From positions 558,001 to 622,000 of the forward strand of contig CANNDZ010000002.1 in assembly GCA_947503575.1 (NCBI GenBank): a stretch of DNA of 64,000 bases, written 5' to 3'. The notes beneath the pieces were generated by a model. That model ran no database searches and was not told where the DNA came from. It saw nothing but the letters and a program-made list of their open reading frames with translations. The position numbers were made by a program, and so were the translations under genes. Numbering within the stretch: the first letter of the stretch is position 1; each line of letters begins with the position of its first letter. Source of the stretch: an uncultured Kordiimonas sp. Lineage in GTDB: Bacteria > Pseudomonadota > Alphaproteobacteria > Sphingomonadales > Kordiimonadaceae. Of the stretch, positions 8,731 through 17,374 are shown one piece after another.

Positions 8731-9222
8731 GATTGTTCTCCGGGTGCCTGTAAATGCTCTTTTGGGGCTGACGCAGGCTTTTTCATGTGCGGCTCGGCCT
8801 GAACCGCAAGGCTCCTCTTGTTGCACCCCATCCCGTCTGCACGGGTGGCTGCCATGATCGGCATATGGGCGCACCCGAAAACCTTTCAATGATTTTTTGT
8901 ACAGATATGTTCAAAATAAACTCATCGTTACCAATACCCCCAATTTTTCACGCCTGATCACGCAAGTGTGATCAGTGCCTATTTAAACGACTGAGAACGC
9001 TTTGACGTATCAACAGAACGGTTCACCGAATAAGGAACTACTTTAAGGTGAAAGATGCGACACAGCGACGAGTGTTATTTTATAACATGCAATAACAAGC
9101 GATTGACGATGCGCCTTTGGCTGGTTAAGGACGGGCGCAAGGTCCGGCTTTGAATGACATAGTCAGTCAATATTAACCTTCAGCTGTTACAAAGACTGAA
9201 GGACAAGCAGTCTGGTGGGGAT
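8731..9222. other. Divergent promoter region of the AhpD-like and TonB-receptor genes
   Basis: This 492-base gap separates two divergent genes. It is AT-richer than its surroundings, contains the palindrome at 8954-8975 and no convincing open frame. A possible ribosome-binding site (GGTGGGGAT) precedes the receptor start. Confidence 0.45.
8954..8975. promoter_or_regulatory. Perfect 8-bp inverted repeat, likely operator
   Basis: CTGATCAC and GTGATCAG face each other across the six-base spacer GCAAGT. The site is symmetrical, as expected for a dimeric repressor or activator, and sits between the AhpD-like gene and the TonB-dependent receptor. The regulator is not identifiable. Confidence 0.5.
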
Positions 9223-11436
9223 ATGCGACAAAAGTTTATTGAAATGGCCGCAGCGGGATACGGTCGGTTCGTTTCCCGCAACCAAAAAAGGCAGGCAGAT
9301 ACCTGTGCGGGTAATGCGTCTGGCGTGATCAGTCCTTTGTGGGGCCCTGTTCGAGGTGCGGTATCTGCGCTGGCTATCATGCCTCTTGTCCTCGGTTTAC
9401 CGGCGGGCGCTGTAAACGCGCAAGACGCCGCAGCCCCGCCAAACAACCAGCCAGCGAACACCGGTGCATCCACAGTTTATGCTGCAGATTTCTTTAGCCA
9501 GTTTGCACCGCAAAATGCCTTTGAAATGGTGCAGCGCCTGCCCGGCTTTAACTTTGACGGTGGCAATGATGCACGTGGTTTCGGCGGCACCGCTGGTAAC
9601 GTGCTTATTGACGGCGCACGCCCCGGCTCCAAAACCAGCCTGGAAAATATTTTGCTGCGTATCCCGGCAGCACAGGTGGACCGTATCGAGGTTTTGCGCG
9701 GCGGCGTTGGCGCAAGTGATGCAGTTGGTCAAACGGTTGTCGCCAATGTTGTGCGCGTCCCCGGGGCCAGCACGGGCATATCGCTTGTGCAATTGTCCCG
9801 CACCGGCGACGGGGCGATACGCCCACAAACGGAAACATCCTATTCCACAACGGTGGACGGTTGGGAAACCAGCTCAAAACTGGATTTGGCGTTCAGGCGT
9901 CAGCCACGCGACATTTCGTTCCGCCGGTTCGATGCCGACGGCGGCCTGACAGAAAGCGCTGAAGAAATACGCCCGGAAAACTTCACTTGGGCCTGGTATA
10001 ACGGCGAAGCCAGCAAAAACCTGTTTGGTGGTAAACTGGTACTGAACACTGTTGTGGGCGGTGAAAACTTTCGCGCGCTGCAAACCCGCGACGGGTTTGA
10101 TAACCGCCTGCCAGACCTTTCGCCCGGCAGCACACCGGACGGCCGCGTGTTTATTGACAGCGCCCGCGATTACCGCGAGGCATCGCTGGGGGCAGACTGG
10201 ACCAAAACCACGAAAGACCAATGGAAGATCCGCCTTCTTGGTTTTACGCAACTAAGCTGGCGCGACTTTGAAAGTGAATTCACCGGCAACCGACCAGTGG
10301 GGAACCAGGTATTCTTGAGCGATTTTATGAACACCCAGGATAGGCTTGAGTCCATCTTCCGGGCCACTTATGGCAAGGTTGGCGGGTCCAAGTTAAAGCC
10401 TGAATTCGGTGCGGAAGTTGCCTATAACCAATTGAAAAGCTCATTTGAGCTATTTGAAGAAGATGAAAACGGCATTGTGGAACTGGACGTGCCGTCCGCC
10501 AACGTAACGGTGTCTGAAATTCGCGGGGAAGCCTTTACCAACCTGGTTTGGAATACCACCGAAAAACTGACCATTGATGGTGGCCTGACATGGGAAGTAT
10601 CCCGCATTAATGTAGATGGCGACGCTGACAATTCCCAAACATTCAATTTCCTGAAGCCGATCCTGAACTTCACCTACAACATGCAAGACAACCTGCAACT
10701 GCAACTGCGGGCCAGTCGTACCGTTGGCCAATTGAATTTTGAAGATTTTGCCGCCTCAAACGACGTAACAGATGACCGCGTCCTGGCCGGCAACCCGAAC
10801 CTGAGCCCAGACCAGACATGGCGACTGGAAACATCGGTTGATTGGCGGTTTAACCGGCAAGGGTCTATTGTGGTGCGGTTATTCCATGAATGGCGCAACG
10901 ATGTGCTGGAACAGATTATCCTGCCGTCGGGCGGGTTTGGCCTTGGTAACGCAGGCAACGCCACTTTCTACGGGCTGGAAGCCGATTTAATTCTGCCCCT
11001 GGATTTTGCCATTCCGGGTGGTCGGTTCGAGGCCGGGTACCGGCGGCGCGAAAACAGCTTGTTTGACCCCATTATCGGTCAAAACCGCCGCCTAAGCGAT
11101 ATCAACGACCAGTTCATGTTCTTTGAATTCCGCCAGGATCTGGTCAAGCAACGCTTTGCCTGGGGCATAGAGATGGACGGCGGTTTTGAAGAACCTAACT
11201 TTTTTGTTTCTGAAACGCTGGATTTCACCGGCCCCTACCGGTTCAATGCTTACGTTGAAACCGTAAGGTTTTTCGGTGTGAAAATGCGGCTTGAATGGAA
11301 CCGCTTTACCGGCAATGAATTCATCCGTGATCGGGCTTTCTTTGAACCGGACCGGGGTGGTACCTTTACCGGCCGCGAAGTGCAAACCCGTGACTTCCGG
11401 TCCACCGTGCGCTTCATTGTTACTACGCCTTTCTAG
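9223..11436 (+). CDS. TonB-dependent outer-membrane receptor
   Basis: A 737-residue outer-membrane active transporter. A long N-terminal leader has its hydrophobic core at about residues 45-60, ending near AVNAQDAA. The plug domain spans about 75-185 (NAFEMVQRLPGF, GNVLIDGARP, VDRIEVLRGG). The remainder is a beta-barrel rich in Asn/Asp and aromatic residues and ends with a terminal phenylalanine (IVTTPF), the usual assembly signal. There is no STN domain, so it is not a sigma-regulator transducer. The cargo (siderophore, glycan or other) cannot be told; no exbB/exbD/tonB lies nearby. Confidence 0.88.
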   Translation: MRQKFIEMAAAGYGRFVSRNQKRQADTCAGNASGVISPLWGPVRGAVSALAIMPLVLGLPAGAVNAQDAAAPPNNQPANTGASTVYAADFFSQFAPQNAFEMVQRLPGFNFDGGNDARGFGGTAGNVLIDGARPGSKTSLENILLRIPAAQVDRIEVLRGGVGASDAVGQTVVANVVRVPGASTGISLVQLSRTGDGAIRPQTETSYSTTVDGWETSSKLDLAFRRQPRDISFRRFDADGGLTESAEEIRPENFTWAWYNGEASKNLFGGKLVLNTVVGGENFRALQTRDGFDNRLPDLSPGSTPDGRVFIDSARDYREASLGADWTKTTKDQWKIRLLGFTQLSWRDFESEFTGNRPVGNQVFLSDFMNTQDRLESIFRATYGKVGGSKLKPEFGAEVAYNQLKSSFELFEEDENGIVELDVPSANVTVSEIRGEAFTNLVWNTTEKLTIDGGLTWEVSRINVDGDADNSQTFNFLKPILNFTYNMQDNLQLQLRASRTVGQLNFEDFAASNDVTDDRVLAGNPNLSPDQTWRLETSVDWRFNRQGSIVVRLFHEWRNDVLEQIILPSGGFGLGNAGNATFYGLEADLILPLDFAIPGGRFEAGYRRRENSLFDPIIGQNRRLSDINDQFMFFEFRQDLVKQRFAWGIEMDGGFEEPNFFVSETLDFTGPYRFNAYVETVRFFGVKMRLEWNRFTGNEFIRDRAFFEPDRGGTFTGREVQTRDFRSTVRFIVTTPF

Positions 11437-11541
11437 CAATTCAGAAATTTAACAATTGTCATATTGACAATAGGGGTGCTTGGCCGCCAATCTGCCCGAT
11501 ACGATTGGGCGTAGAGAGAAACAGAGTTTGGTTTCTGTATC
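11437..11541 (+). promoter_or_regulatory. Intergenic with 17-bp palindrome before the MBL gene
   Basis: ATTGTC-ATATT-GACAAT (11455-11471) is a symmetrical element about 70 bases before the GTG start of the MBL-fold gene. It could be an operator. Confidence 0.4.
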
Positions 11542-12654
11542 GTGAAAACTGTGACTGCGCGCAAACTGATCATTATTCTTCTGGCAATGGCTGCTATTAG
11601 CAATTGTAGCTTCGCGCCAACCGAGCAAGCCCTTACGGGAGCGCCCGCTCACCACACCACGACCGGGTTCAAAAACCTGTATATCGAAGACCCGTCCAAA
11701 AGCTTTTTTTCGTTTCTCAGGTTGCGCATGTTTGGCGATGAGCCTTGGGCCGATCATGCGAAAACTGCTGGTGATGTACCGTTTCAGATGCTGGACCGCA
11801 GCCGTGTTATGAACCCGCCAGAAGACCAGCTGCAGGTTAGCTGGCTCGGCCATTCAACCTTTTTGCTGCAGTATAAAAACATCAACATCCTGACCGACCC
11901 GATTTTCAGTGACCGGGCATCGCCGCTGGGCTGGACGGGGCCAAAACGCTATGTGCCCCATGTGGTAAACTATAGCCTGCTGCCCGCCATTGATTATGTG
12001 GTGATCAGCCATAATCACTATGACCATCTTGATGACACAGCGGTCAAACTGTTGGGGGCAACGCCGCTTTATGTGGTACCGCTCGGCTTGAAAAACTGGT
12101 TTCTTGATCAGGGCATTCCTGATAACCGCATCCAGGAACTGGACTGGTGGCAAACGGCAGACCAATCCCTGACCGGACCTTCTGTGCAGATAGAGGCGCA
12201 GCCATCACAGCACTGGTCCGCGCGCGGACTGTTTGACCGGCGGGCAACCCTGTGGGCAAGCTGGCGCATACACCTGCACGACACCTCCATCTGGTTCGCC
12301 GGCGACACGGGGTATAACCCCATTTTGTTTAAGGAAATCGGCGAAAAAAGGGGCCCGATGGACTTGGCGCTTATACCCATTGGAGCCTATGACCCCCGGT
12401 CCTTTATGCAAACCTACCATGTGGACCCTGATGAAGCCGTAATGATCCACCAGGATATCGGCGCGCGCCGCAGCATTGGCATGCACTGGGGTACCTTCCC
12501 GCTAACCGCAGAGGAACCCATGGACCCACCAAAGCGATTGCAGGCAGCGCGCGAACGGGAAGGCTTAACCGAGGTAGATTTCCGCGCACTCGACCTCGGG
12601 CAAACGGTTTTGATTGAAAAAGCGATACCTGCAGTCTCCGTAGAATCTCCATAA
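11542..12654 (+). CDS. MBL-fold metal-dependent hydrolase, NAPE-PLD/UlaG-like
   Basis: A 370-residue metallo-beta-lactamase-fold enzyme. It begins with a GTG and a short basic, hydrophobic leader with a Cys at residue 22, which may be an unusual lipoprotein signal. The metal-binding motif SHNHYDHLDD lies near residue 155 (HxHxDH), with further metal ligands expected near GMHWGTFPLT around residue 313. A GHSTFLLQ strand precedes the active site. The pattern resembles the NAPE-PLD/UlaG-like branch of MBL hydrolases, which split phospholipid-like or phosphodiester/lactone bonds. Substrate unknown; probably periplasmic. Confidence 0.85.
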   Translation: MKTVTARKLIIILLAMAAISNCSFAPTEQALTGAPAHHTTTGFKNLYIEDPSKSFFSFLRLRMFGDEPWADHAKTAGDVPFQMLDRSRVMNPPEDQLQVSWLGHSTFLLQYKNINILTDPIFSDRASPLGWTGPKRYVPHVVNYSLLPAIDYVVISHNHYDHLDDTAVKLLGATPLYVVPLGLKNWFLDQGIPDNRIQELDWWQTADQSLTGPSVQIEAQPSQHWSARGLFDRRATLWASWRIHLHDTSIWFAGDTGYNPILFKEIGEKRGPMDLALIPIGAYDPRSFMQTYHVDPDEAVMIHQDIGARRSIGMHWGTFPLTAEEPMDPPKRLQAAREREGLTEVDFRALDLGQTVLIEKAIPAVSVESP

Positions 12655-12710
12655 CCCATTGTAGTTATTAAATCTTTTTACCCAAAGTCAAATTTCTTCA
12701 AAAAGGTTAT

Positions 12711-12724
12711 TGACTGATCGGTCA
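12711..12724. promoter_or_regulatory. TetR operator 1 upstream of the TetR gene
   Basis: TGACTGATCGGTCA differs by one base from the perfect palindrome found before the neighbouring SDR gene. Its centre is 35 bp from operator 2, close to an integral number of helical turns. It presumably binds the adjacent TetR dimer. Confidence 0.8.
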
Positions 12725-12745
12725 TAATCTCTATCTTGAGGTTAT

Positions 12746-12759
12746 GGACCGATTGGTCA
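12746..12759. promoter_or_regulatory. TetR operator 2, within the likely promoter of the TetR gene
   Basis: GGACCGATTGGTCA is a near copy of the perfect TGACCGATCGGTCA site. It falls between a possible -35 (TTGAGG) and -10 (ATAAAC), so bound repressor would block the polymerase. Confidence 0.75.
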
Positions 12760-12796
12760 TAAACAGACTTTAACCCTGCAAAAGGATACCGCTACA

Positions 12797-13384
12797 ATGG
12801 CACGGCCTCGGAAAATAGAAAAAGAAGACGCGCTCGAAGCCGCGATGCAAGCCTTTTGGCGCAGAGGGTATGAAGCAACTTCCATGCATGACCTGATGGA
12901 AGCGACAGGTCTTAAAAAGGGCAGCATCTATCAAACCTTTGGCGACAAAAAGGCTTTGTTTCTTGAAGCGCTGAACCAATATGCCGACAGCGTTTTCCAT
13001 GACTTCCAGACAACGTTTCGTGACGCTGCGACGCCAATGGACGGCATGAGAGTATTCCTGACAGAAACATTAGTTGATTTCGCGCTTCAGGAAACCGTTC
13101 GCAAAGGCTGCTTTATAGTGAACACAACCATAGAACTGGCGGCTCATGATGAAGACAGCCGCGCCATCATCAACAGGCAAAACGCCCGCATCGAAAAAAT
13201 GCTGACACATGAGATAGAACAGGGTCAGAAAACAGGCGATTTCCGCAATGATATTCCTGCAAACGAACTCGCAACGGAACTGAACGTTATGCTGTATGGC
13301 CTAATGGCCGACAGCAAATCAACCGGCGAACCGGCGCGCACTAAAAAGCTGGCTGCCAACTTTTTGCGGAGCCTGTGCCCCTAA
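12797..13384 (+). CDS. TetR/AcrR-family transcriptional regulator
   Basis: A 195-residue dimeric repressor. The N-terminal helix-turn-helix (about residues 28-47) reads TSMHDLMEATGLKKGSIYQTF, typical of TetR proteins, and the remainder is the all-helical ligand-binding domain with a Cys in RKGCFIVN. An AAAGGA site precedes the ATG. Two operator-like palindromes lie just upstream, and a perfect copy precedes the next gene, so it probably represses both itself and the SDR gene until an inducer binds. TetR regulators of this branch often sense reactive electrophiles or quinones; that part is inference. Confidence 0.93.
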   Translation: MARPRKIEKEDALEAAMQAFWRRGYEATSMHDLMEATGLKKGSIYQTFGDKKALFLEALNQYADSVFHDFQTTFRDAATPMDGMRVFLTETLVDFALQETVRKGCFIVNTTIELAAHDEDSRAIINRQNARIEKMLTHEIEQGQKTGDFRNDIPANELATELNVMLYGLMADSKSTGEPARTKKLAANFLRSLCP

Positions 13385-13402
13385 AAAAATTTACCCTATT
13401 TT

Positions 13403-13416
13403 TGACCGATCGGTCA
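13403..13416. promoter_or_regulatory. Perfect TetR operator upstream of the SDR gene
   Basis: TGACCGATCGGTCA is a perfect 14-bp palindrome and overlaps a possible -35 element (TTGACC). It sits in the 67-bp gap between the TetR and SDR genes. Confidence 0.85.
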
Positions 13417-13451
13417 TTAATTCTACAACCAAACCCCCAAGGAGACGACCA

Positions 13452-14228
13452 ATGACTAACTCTATTCAAAAAGCACCAACCCAAGACCTTACTGGAAAAA
13501 CTGCCGTTATCACTGGCGGCACAACAGGCATCGGCTTTGAAACAGCCAAACACTATATCGCCGCGGGTGCCCGCGTTATCATCACCGGCCAAAACCAAGT
13601 GCGCCTTGACGCAGCAATTGAGGCTTTGGGTGAGAACGCAGTTGGTGTAAACGCCAACGTAACCGACCTCGCGGCCCTTGACCGACTGGCGGGCAGCGCC
13701 CGCGACGCCTTCGGCCAAGTGGACATACTGTTTGCTAACGCAGGCTCCGGTGTATTCGCCCCCATAGAAGCGGTCGACGAAGCTGCCTATGACAAACAAT
13801 TCGACGTCAATGTTAAAGGTGTATTCTTCACCGTGCAAAGGCTGCTGCCTGTGTTAGCCGACGGCGCGTCTATTATCCTGACTGGTTCTGCAGTGCACGG
13901 AAAAGGCGTTGCGACCGGAAGCCTGTATTTTGCAACCAAAGCAGCGGTACGCTCCCTCACCCGAAGCCTTGCAGCAGAGCTTGCGCCGCGCGGTATTAGA
14001 GTCAATACCCTGTCGCCCGGCATCGTGCGTACGCATTTTGCGGCCAACACAAACGTATCGGAAGATGACTTTGAAGGCTTTATCGACATGGTAAAATCAC
14101 AGGCTCCGCTGGGCAGGGAAGGCACACCAACCGATATGGCCAATGCGGCCCTCTTTCTGGCAAGCGACGCCTCAAGCTATATGACAGCGGCAGACCTGGT
14201 GGTCGATGGTGGCTGGATGAATGTCTAA
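13452..14228 (+). CDS. SDR-family NAD(P)-dependent oxidoreductase
   Basis: A 258-residue classical short-chain dehydrogenase/reductase. The cofactor motif TGGTTGIG is at residues 21-28, NAG is near 97, the catalytic Ser near 144 (LTGSAVHGKG), and the YxxxK pair near 158/162 (YFATK). The C-terminal end DGGWMNV is typical. An AGGAG site precedes the ATG. Its own operator and short distance to the TetR gene mark it as that regulator's target. The substrate cannot be read; SDRs of this regulatory setting often reduce carbonyl compounds or quinones. Confidence 0.93.
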   Translation: MTNSIQKAPTQDLTGKTAVITGGTTGIGFETAKHYIAAGARVIITGQNQVRLDAAIEALGENAVGVNANVTDLAALDRLAGSARDAFGQVDILFANAGSGVFAPIEAVDEAAYDKQFDVNVKGVFFTVQRLLPVLADGASIILTGSAVHGKGVATGSLYFATKAAVRSLTRSLAAELAPRGIRVNTLSPGIVRTHFAANTNVSEDDFEGFIDMVKSQAPLGREGTPTDMANAALFLASDASSYMTAADLVVDGGWMNV

Positions 14229-14250
14229 GCTGATGCTTTAAAGTTTCAGG

Positions 14251-14284
14251 CCCGCTGCCCGCTTGACGGGTGGCGGGTTTTCTT
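14251..14284 (+). terminator. Rho-independent terminator of the TetR-SDR unit
   Basis: An 11-bp stem (CCCGCTGCCCG with CGGGTGGCGGG, two G-U wobbles in RNA), a five-base loop and a TTTTCTT tract follow the SDR stop codon. The tract touches the end of the convergent thioredoxin-like gene. Confidence 0.8.
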
Positions 14285-15095
14285 ATTCCGTTTCCCAGCT
14301 AAGCGGCGGATATGTGGGGAAAACCAGCGGTTCGTCAATACCCTCTGCAGCCAGTTCCTCGGCCTGTTTACGCAGCGCCAGCAAGTCATCCGTTAAACGA
14401 TAGCGGAACCCCCGCGCCTCGCCCCACAGGTTTTCAAACCCATCGGGGTAGTTGCCAGGCCCCATGGCAAGCTGCGGCCCAATCAGGTCATACCCCGCCA
14501 CGAGCCGCGCGGCCTCTTGTTCTTCAAAGGCGCGAATGCTGTCATAATATTTTTTCAAAAGGGCGTCCGGGCTTGGTGCTGGAGCTGCCGCTGCTTGGGC
14601 CTCCGCGACAAAATAGTCCCTTGTGTCAGAGTAACTGATGCTGTCGGCGTTGCGCCACACATGCATTGTGCGGGCGTTTTTAAGGCTTTCGGTTTCCGGG
14701 TCAACAATCATCACGGTTGGCGTGGCATATATGGCGGGCATACCAAACCGGCGGTTAACCTCGCGCGCGGTGTCAAGGTGCCCAACATCAACATACAGCA
14801 CTTCATACTTGTCCTCGATCACGCCGCTGACACGGTCATCGCGAAAGCGTTTCACAAGGCCCCGGCTGTCATGGCACCAGGTTGCGCCCATAACAATCAG
14901 CGCGAGCTTGTCGCTGTCGCGGGCTGCCGCCAGCGTGGCGTCCACGTCAGCCATCACATCAGCAGATGGCAGGTAGGGGCTGTCAAAACCTGGTTCTTCG
15001 CTCGCCTGCACCCCTGCCGCAAGGACAAAAATCATCCCCAGAACAGCGATGCCAGACCTGAAAACCGATAATGCAGAAGCAGACTTTACAAACAC
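14283..15095 (-). CDS. Exported thioredoxin-like protein lacking the second active-site cysteine
   Basis: A 270-residue protein with a signal peptide ending near VQASEE. The start is a GTG at 15095. Residues 35-165 match a thioredoxin fold: DKLALIVMGATWCHDSRGL, a VLYVDVGHLD strand and ATPTVMIVDPE with a cis-proline-like turn. The usual WCxxC is reduced to WCHDS, with only one cysteine, so it cannot form the normal dithiol; a glutathione- or peroxide-linked role is conceivable. The C-terminal 100 residues are helical and unrecognised. Convergent with the SDR gene. Confidence 0.75.
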   Translation of the reverse strand: MFVKSASALSVFRSGIAVLGMIFVLAAGVQASEEPGFDSPYLPSADVMADVDATLAAARDSDKLALIVMGATWCHDSRGLVKRFRDDRVSGVIEDKYEVLYVDVGHLDTAREVNRRFGMPAIYATPTVMIVDPETESLKNARTMHVWRNADSISYSDTRDYFVAEAQAAAAPAPSPDALLKKYYDSIRAFEEQEAARLVAGYDLIGPQLAMGPGNYPDGFENLWGEARGFRYRLTDDLLALRKQAEELAAEGIDEPLVFPTYPPLSWETE

Positions 15096-15211
15096 GACAA
15101 ATACCTAATGAAAAATTCAACAGACGATCAACCTAAAGCGTCATCATCCCAGGCGCAAGCACGGCGATTGGTCGCAGCACCGCAGGCTTGACGGTATTTC
15201 CTTTATGCCAC

Positions 15212-16618
15212 CTATGCCGTCAGTTCGCCGATAAACTGCTGCAATTTCATCATGGCGGGTGCGCCGTTGTTTTTCATCATCATCAGGATTTCCATGGTCT
15301 CCGGGTCGCTGGTGTCCGCGTCCTGCACCAGGCGGGTAAAGCCATCCAGCCGGTTATTCTTAATCCAGGCGCGCAGTGTTTTGTCTTGTGACCAGCGCAT
15401 CTGGTTCATCATCAGTCCGGCGGTGCATATGATCCAGTCCGTATTGTGGTTCGGCAGCGGCACAACCGTGCACAGGTCGTTTTTCTCGCGCTCCGTTTCA
15501 TAGTGCGCTTCCACATAGGCGACAAACGCGCCAGAAAACACGGGCTGAATGGTGCGCACGGTCTGGATGGTGATCACATCCCCATCAAACACCGGGTATG
15601 TTTCTGTCACCGGCACGGCGCGGGCAGAACAATCCACATATAAGGCGTCTTTATCCGTGGGCACAGTGCCCTTTTCTAACCGGATTTCATCATCGGTGAT
15701 GTGCGTTACCCGGCCAAGGCGGATGATGTTTTTGATGCGCCGCAATTGCTCCATCTCGGGCTCGCTGATGGTGGCCCCATGATACATCTCCGGCTTGACG
15801 CTGGTGTCAATGCGCACAAGGCAGTTTGCAGCTTCCAGCCGGTCAAACAAATCATCGATTGAGTTCGCTTTGGCGATACAGTCCATCTGGCGCGCCTGCG
15901 CCCCGATGGTGGACTTGAAAAACTCTTTGGCGGGCTGCGTGTTTTCACGCGGAATCAGCCAGCCATCGCGCGGCATGATCCATTTAATCATGTCTGGGTC
16001 CACGCCCTTCTCGAGCAACCACAGGCAGGCGTCAATCCCGGTTTTACCGCCCCCCACAATCACATAAGCCGATGGAATTTCGTGGATATTCGGCAGCGCA
16101 TTCAGGGGCACACGGGTTACACCTTCGTCAATGGTGTAGCTGGGCGTGTGGGTTGATGGCACAGACGTTTTGAAATAGGTCGCATCAACAATTTTTTTCT
16201 TCACGTCCACTTCAAATGTGTCACCCGAACTGATGCCACGGAACTTCGCCCCACCTTCATAGTCACACATGGGGAAATACTGCACCCGCCCGGATGGCAG
16301 GAACGTGTGTTTCATCACCTGGTCAAAATACGCGCTGACTTCCGCGCCGGATGCCAGCTCCATCAACCCTTTGTTCAGGCCCACTTCATCCTTCAGGCCG
16401 GTGCCAAGCGGCTTTGAACTGACGCCGTAAAATGCGGATGGCTGATGCAAATTGACAAAACTATAGGCATCATTCCAATGGCCGCCGGGCATATGGTGCC
16501 GATCCACCATTATGATGGTGGCATCCTTGTTTTCTGTCAGCATGGTGTCGGCAAACGCCATGCCCACAGCACCCGTGCCAATGATCAGATAATCTGCTTC
16601 CAGTTTATGATGCGCCAT
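15212..16618 (-). CDS. FAD/NAD(P)-binding flavin monooxygenase-like protein
   Basis: A 468-residue flavoprotein. An FAD-binding GxGxxG fingerprint opens at residue 12 (IIGTGAVGMAFADTM), followed by a conserved GGHWNDAY segment. A second dinucleotide-binding fold (YVIVGGGKTGIDACLWLL) starts near residue 187, as in flavin-containing monooxygenases that use FAD and NADPH. No signal peptide is visible. It is divergent from a TetR gene, and two palindromes in the shared promoter region indicate control by that regulator. Baeyer-Villiger or N-/S-oxygenation activity is plausible but unproven. Confidence 0.8.
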   Translation of the reverse strand: MAHHKLEADYLIIGTGAVGMAFADTMLTENKDATIIMVDRHHMPGGHWNDAYSFVNLHQPSAFYGVSSKPLGTGLKDEVGLNKGLMELASGAEVSAYFDQVMKHTFLPSGRVQYFPMCDYEGGAKFRGISSGDTFEVDVKKKIVDATYFKTSVPSTHTPSYTIDEGVTRVPLNALPNIHEIPSAYVIVGGGKTGIDACLWLLEKGVDPDMIKWIMPRDGWLIPRENTQPAKEFFKSTIGAQARQMDCIAKANSIDDLFDRLEAANCLVRIDTSVKPEMYHGATISEPEMEQLRRIKNIIRLGRVTHITDDEIRLEKGTVPTDKDALYVDCSARAVPVTETYPVFDGDVITIQTVRTIQPVFSGAFVAYVEAHYETEREKNDLCTVVPLPNHNTDWIICTAGLMMNQMRWSQDKTLRAWIKNNRLDGFTRLVQDADTSDPETMEILMMMKNNGAPAMMKLQQFIGELTA

Positions 16619-16697
16619 GTCTCTCTCCGCCCGTTCTTTGCCGTCATTTTTGCCATCAGGTCAGCCCGATCATAAGGGCTGCGCTACAGTCCAAAAT

Positions 16698-16710
16698 ATA
16701 ACAGTGTTAT
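16698..16710. promoter_or_regulatory. Palindromic operator, copy 1
   Basis: ATAACAGTGTTAT is a 13-bp palindrome apart from the centre. A near-identical site lies 32 bp away; both sit between the FAD monooxygenase-like and TetR genes. Confidence 0.75.
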
Positions 16711-16729
16711 GTTCCAGATAACGATGTAT

Positions 16730-16742
16730 ATAACACTGTTAT
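16730..16742. promoter_or_regulatory. Palindromic operator, copy 2
   Basis: ATAACACTGTTAT matches copy 1 except for the centre base and lies 32 bp away, about three helical turns. It overlaps the probable -10 of the TetR gene (TATAAA near 16741). Confidence 0.75.
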
Positions 16743-16760
16743 AAATGTCAAGCCCATGCT

Positions 16761-17366
16761 ATGAATTCTTCTATGACCGATACAAAGGCAAAAATTTTGA
16801 CCGCGGCGTCTGCCCTGTTTCTGGAAGGCGGAGCCAAAGCCCTGAGCGTGCGCGCCATCGCTGCACGCGCCAACATGTCGACCATTGGCATCTACAGCCA
16901 CTTCAAGGGCAAACAAGGCATTCTGGATGCCCTGTTTGTTGAGGCGACGGCGATGGTGTCTGATGCTATGGATGCAGGTAACGGCCAGCCGGACGCCAAA
17001 TCAACCATGATGGCCGCAGCATCGGCGTATCTGGACTTTGCCGCCAACCATGCGGCGCACTATCAGCTTTTTTTTGGGGAAAACGATCCGGATTATGAAC
17101 CGTCAGAAGAGGCGCAAACCGCCGCCCGCGATGCCTACAAAAAGCTGCTGTCACATGCCACCCTGCTGATGCCCGAGGGCGCAAAACTACCGGATGTGCA
17201 GGAAACCGCGCTTGGTTTCTGGGCACTGTTGCATGGCTTTGTCGGCCTGACCCGTCACGCCGCCGCCGCGCACACTGGCGTGCAGGACTGGCGCGCGCTT
17301 ATTTTGCGCAAGGTTGAAGACCACATTGATTTGTTCCTGACGAGGAAGGCGGACCAGGGTATCTAA
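16761..17366 (+). CDS. TetR-family regulator of the monooxygenase-like gene
   Basis: A 201-residue TetR-type repressor. The helix-turn-helix is at about residues 30-52 (LSVRAIAARANMSTIGIYSHF). The C-terminal domain resembles the WHG-like TetR C-terminal fold. The first ATG (16761) has no good ribosome-binding site and lies only about 10 bases from the predicted transcription start, so a leaderless or near-leaderless message is possible; ATG 16773 is an alternative. Its likely targets are its own gene and the divergent FAD enzyme, through the two ATAACA-type palindromes. Confidence 0.9.
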   Translation: MNSSMTDTKAKILTAASALFLEGGAKALSVRAIAARANMSTIGIYSHFKGKQGILDALFVEATAMVSDAMDAGNGQPDAKSTMMAAASAYLDFAANHAAHYQLFFGENDPDYEPSEEAQTAARDAYKKLLSHATLLMPEGAKLPDVQETALGFWALLHGFVGLTRHAAAAHTGVQDWRALILRKVEDHIDLFLTRKADQGI

Positions 17367-17374
17367 AGGGTGGC

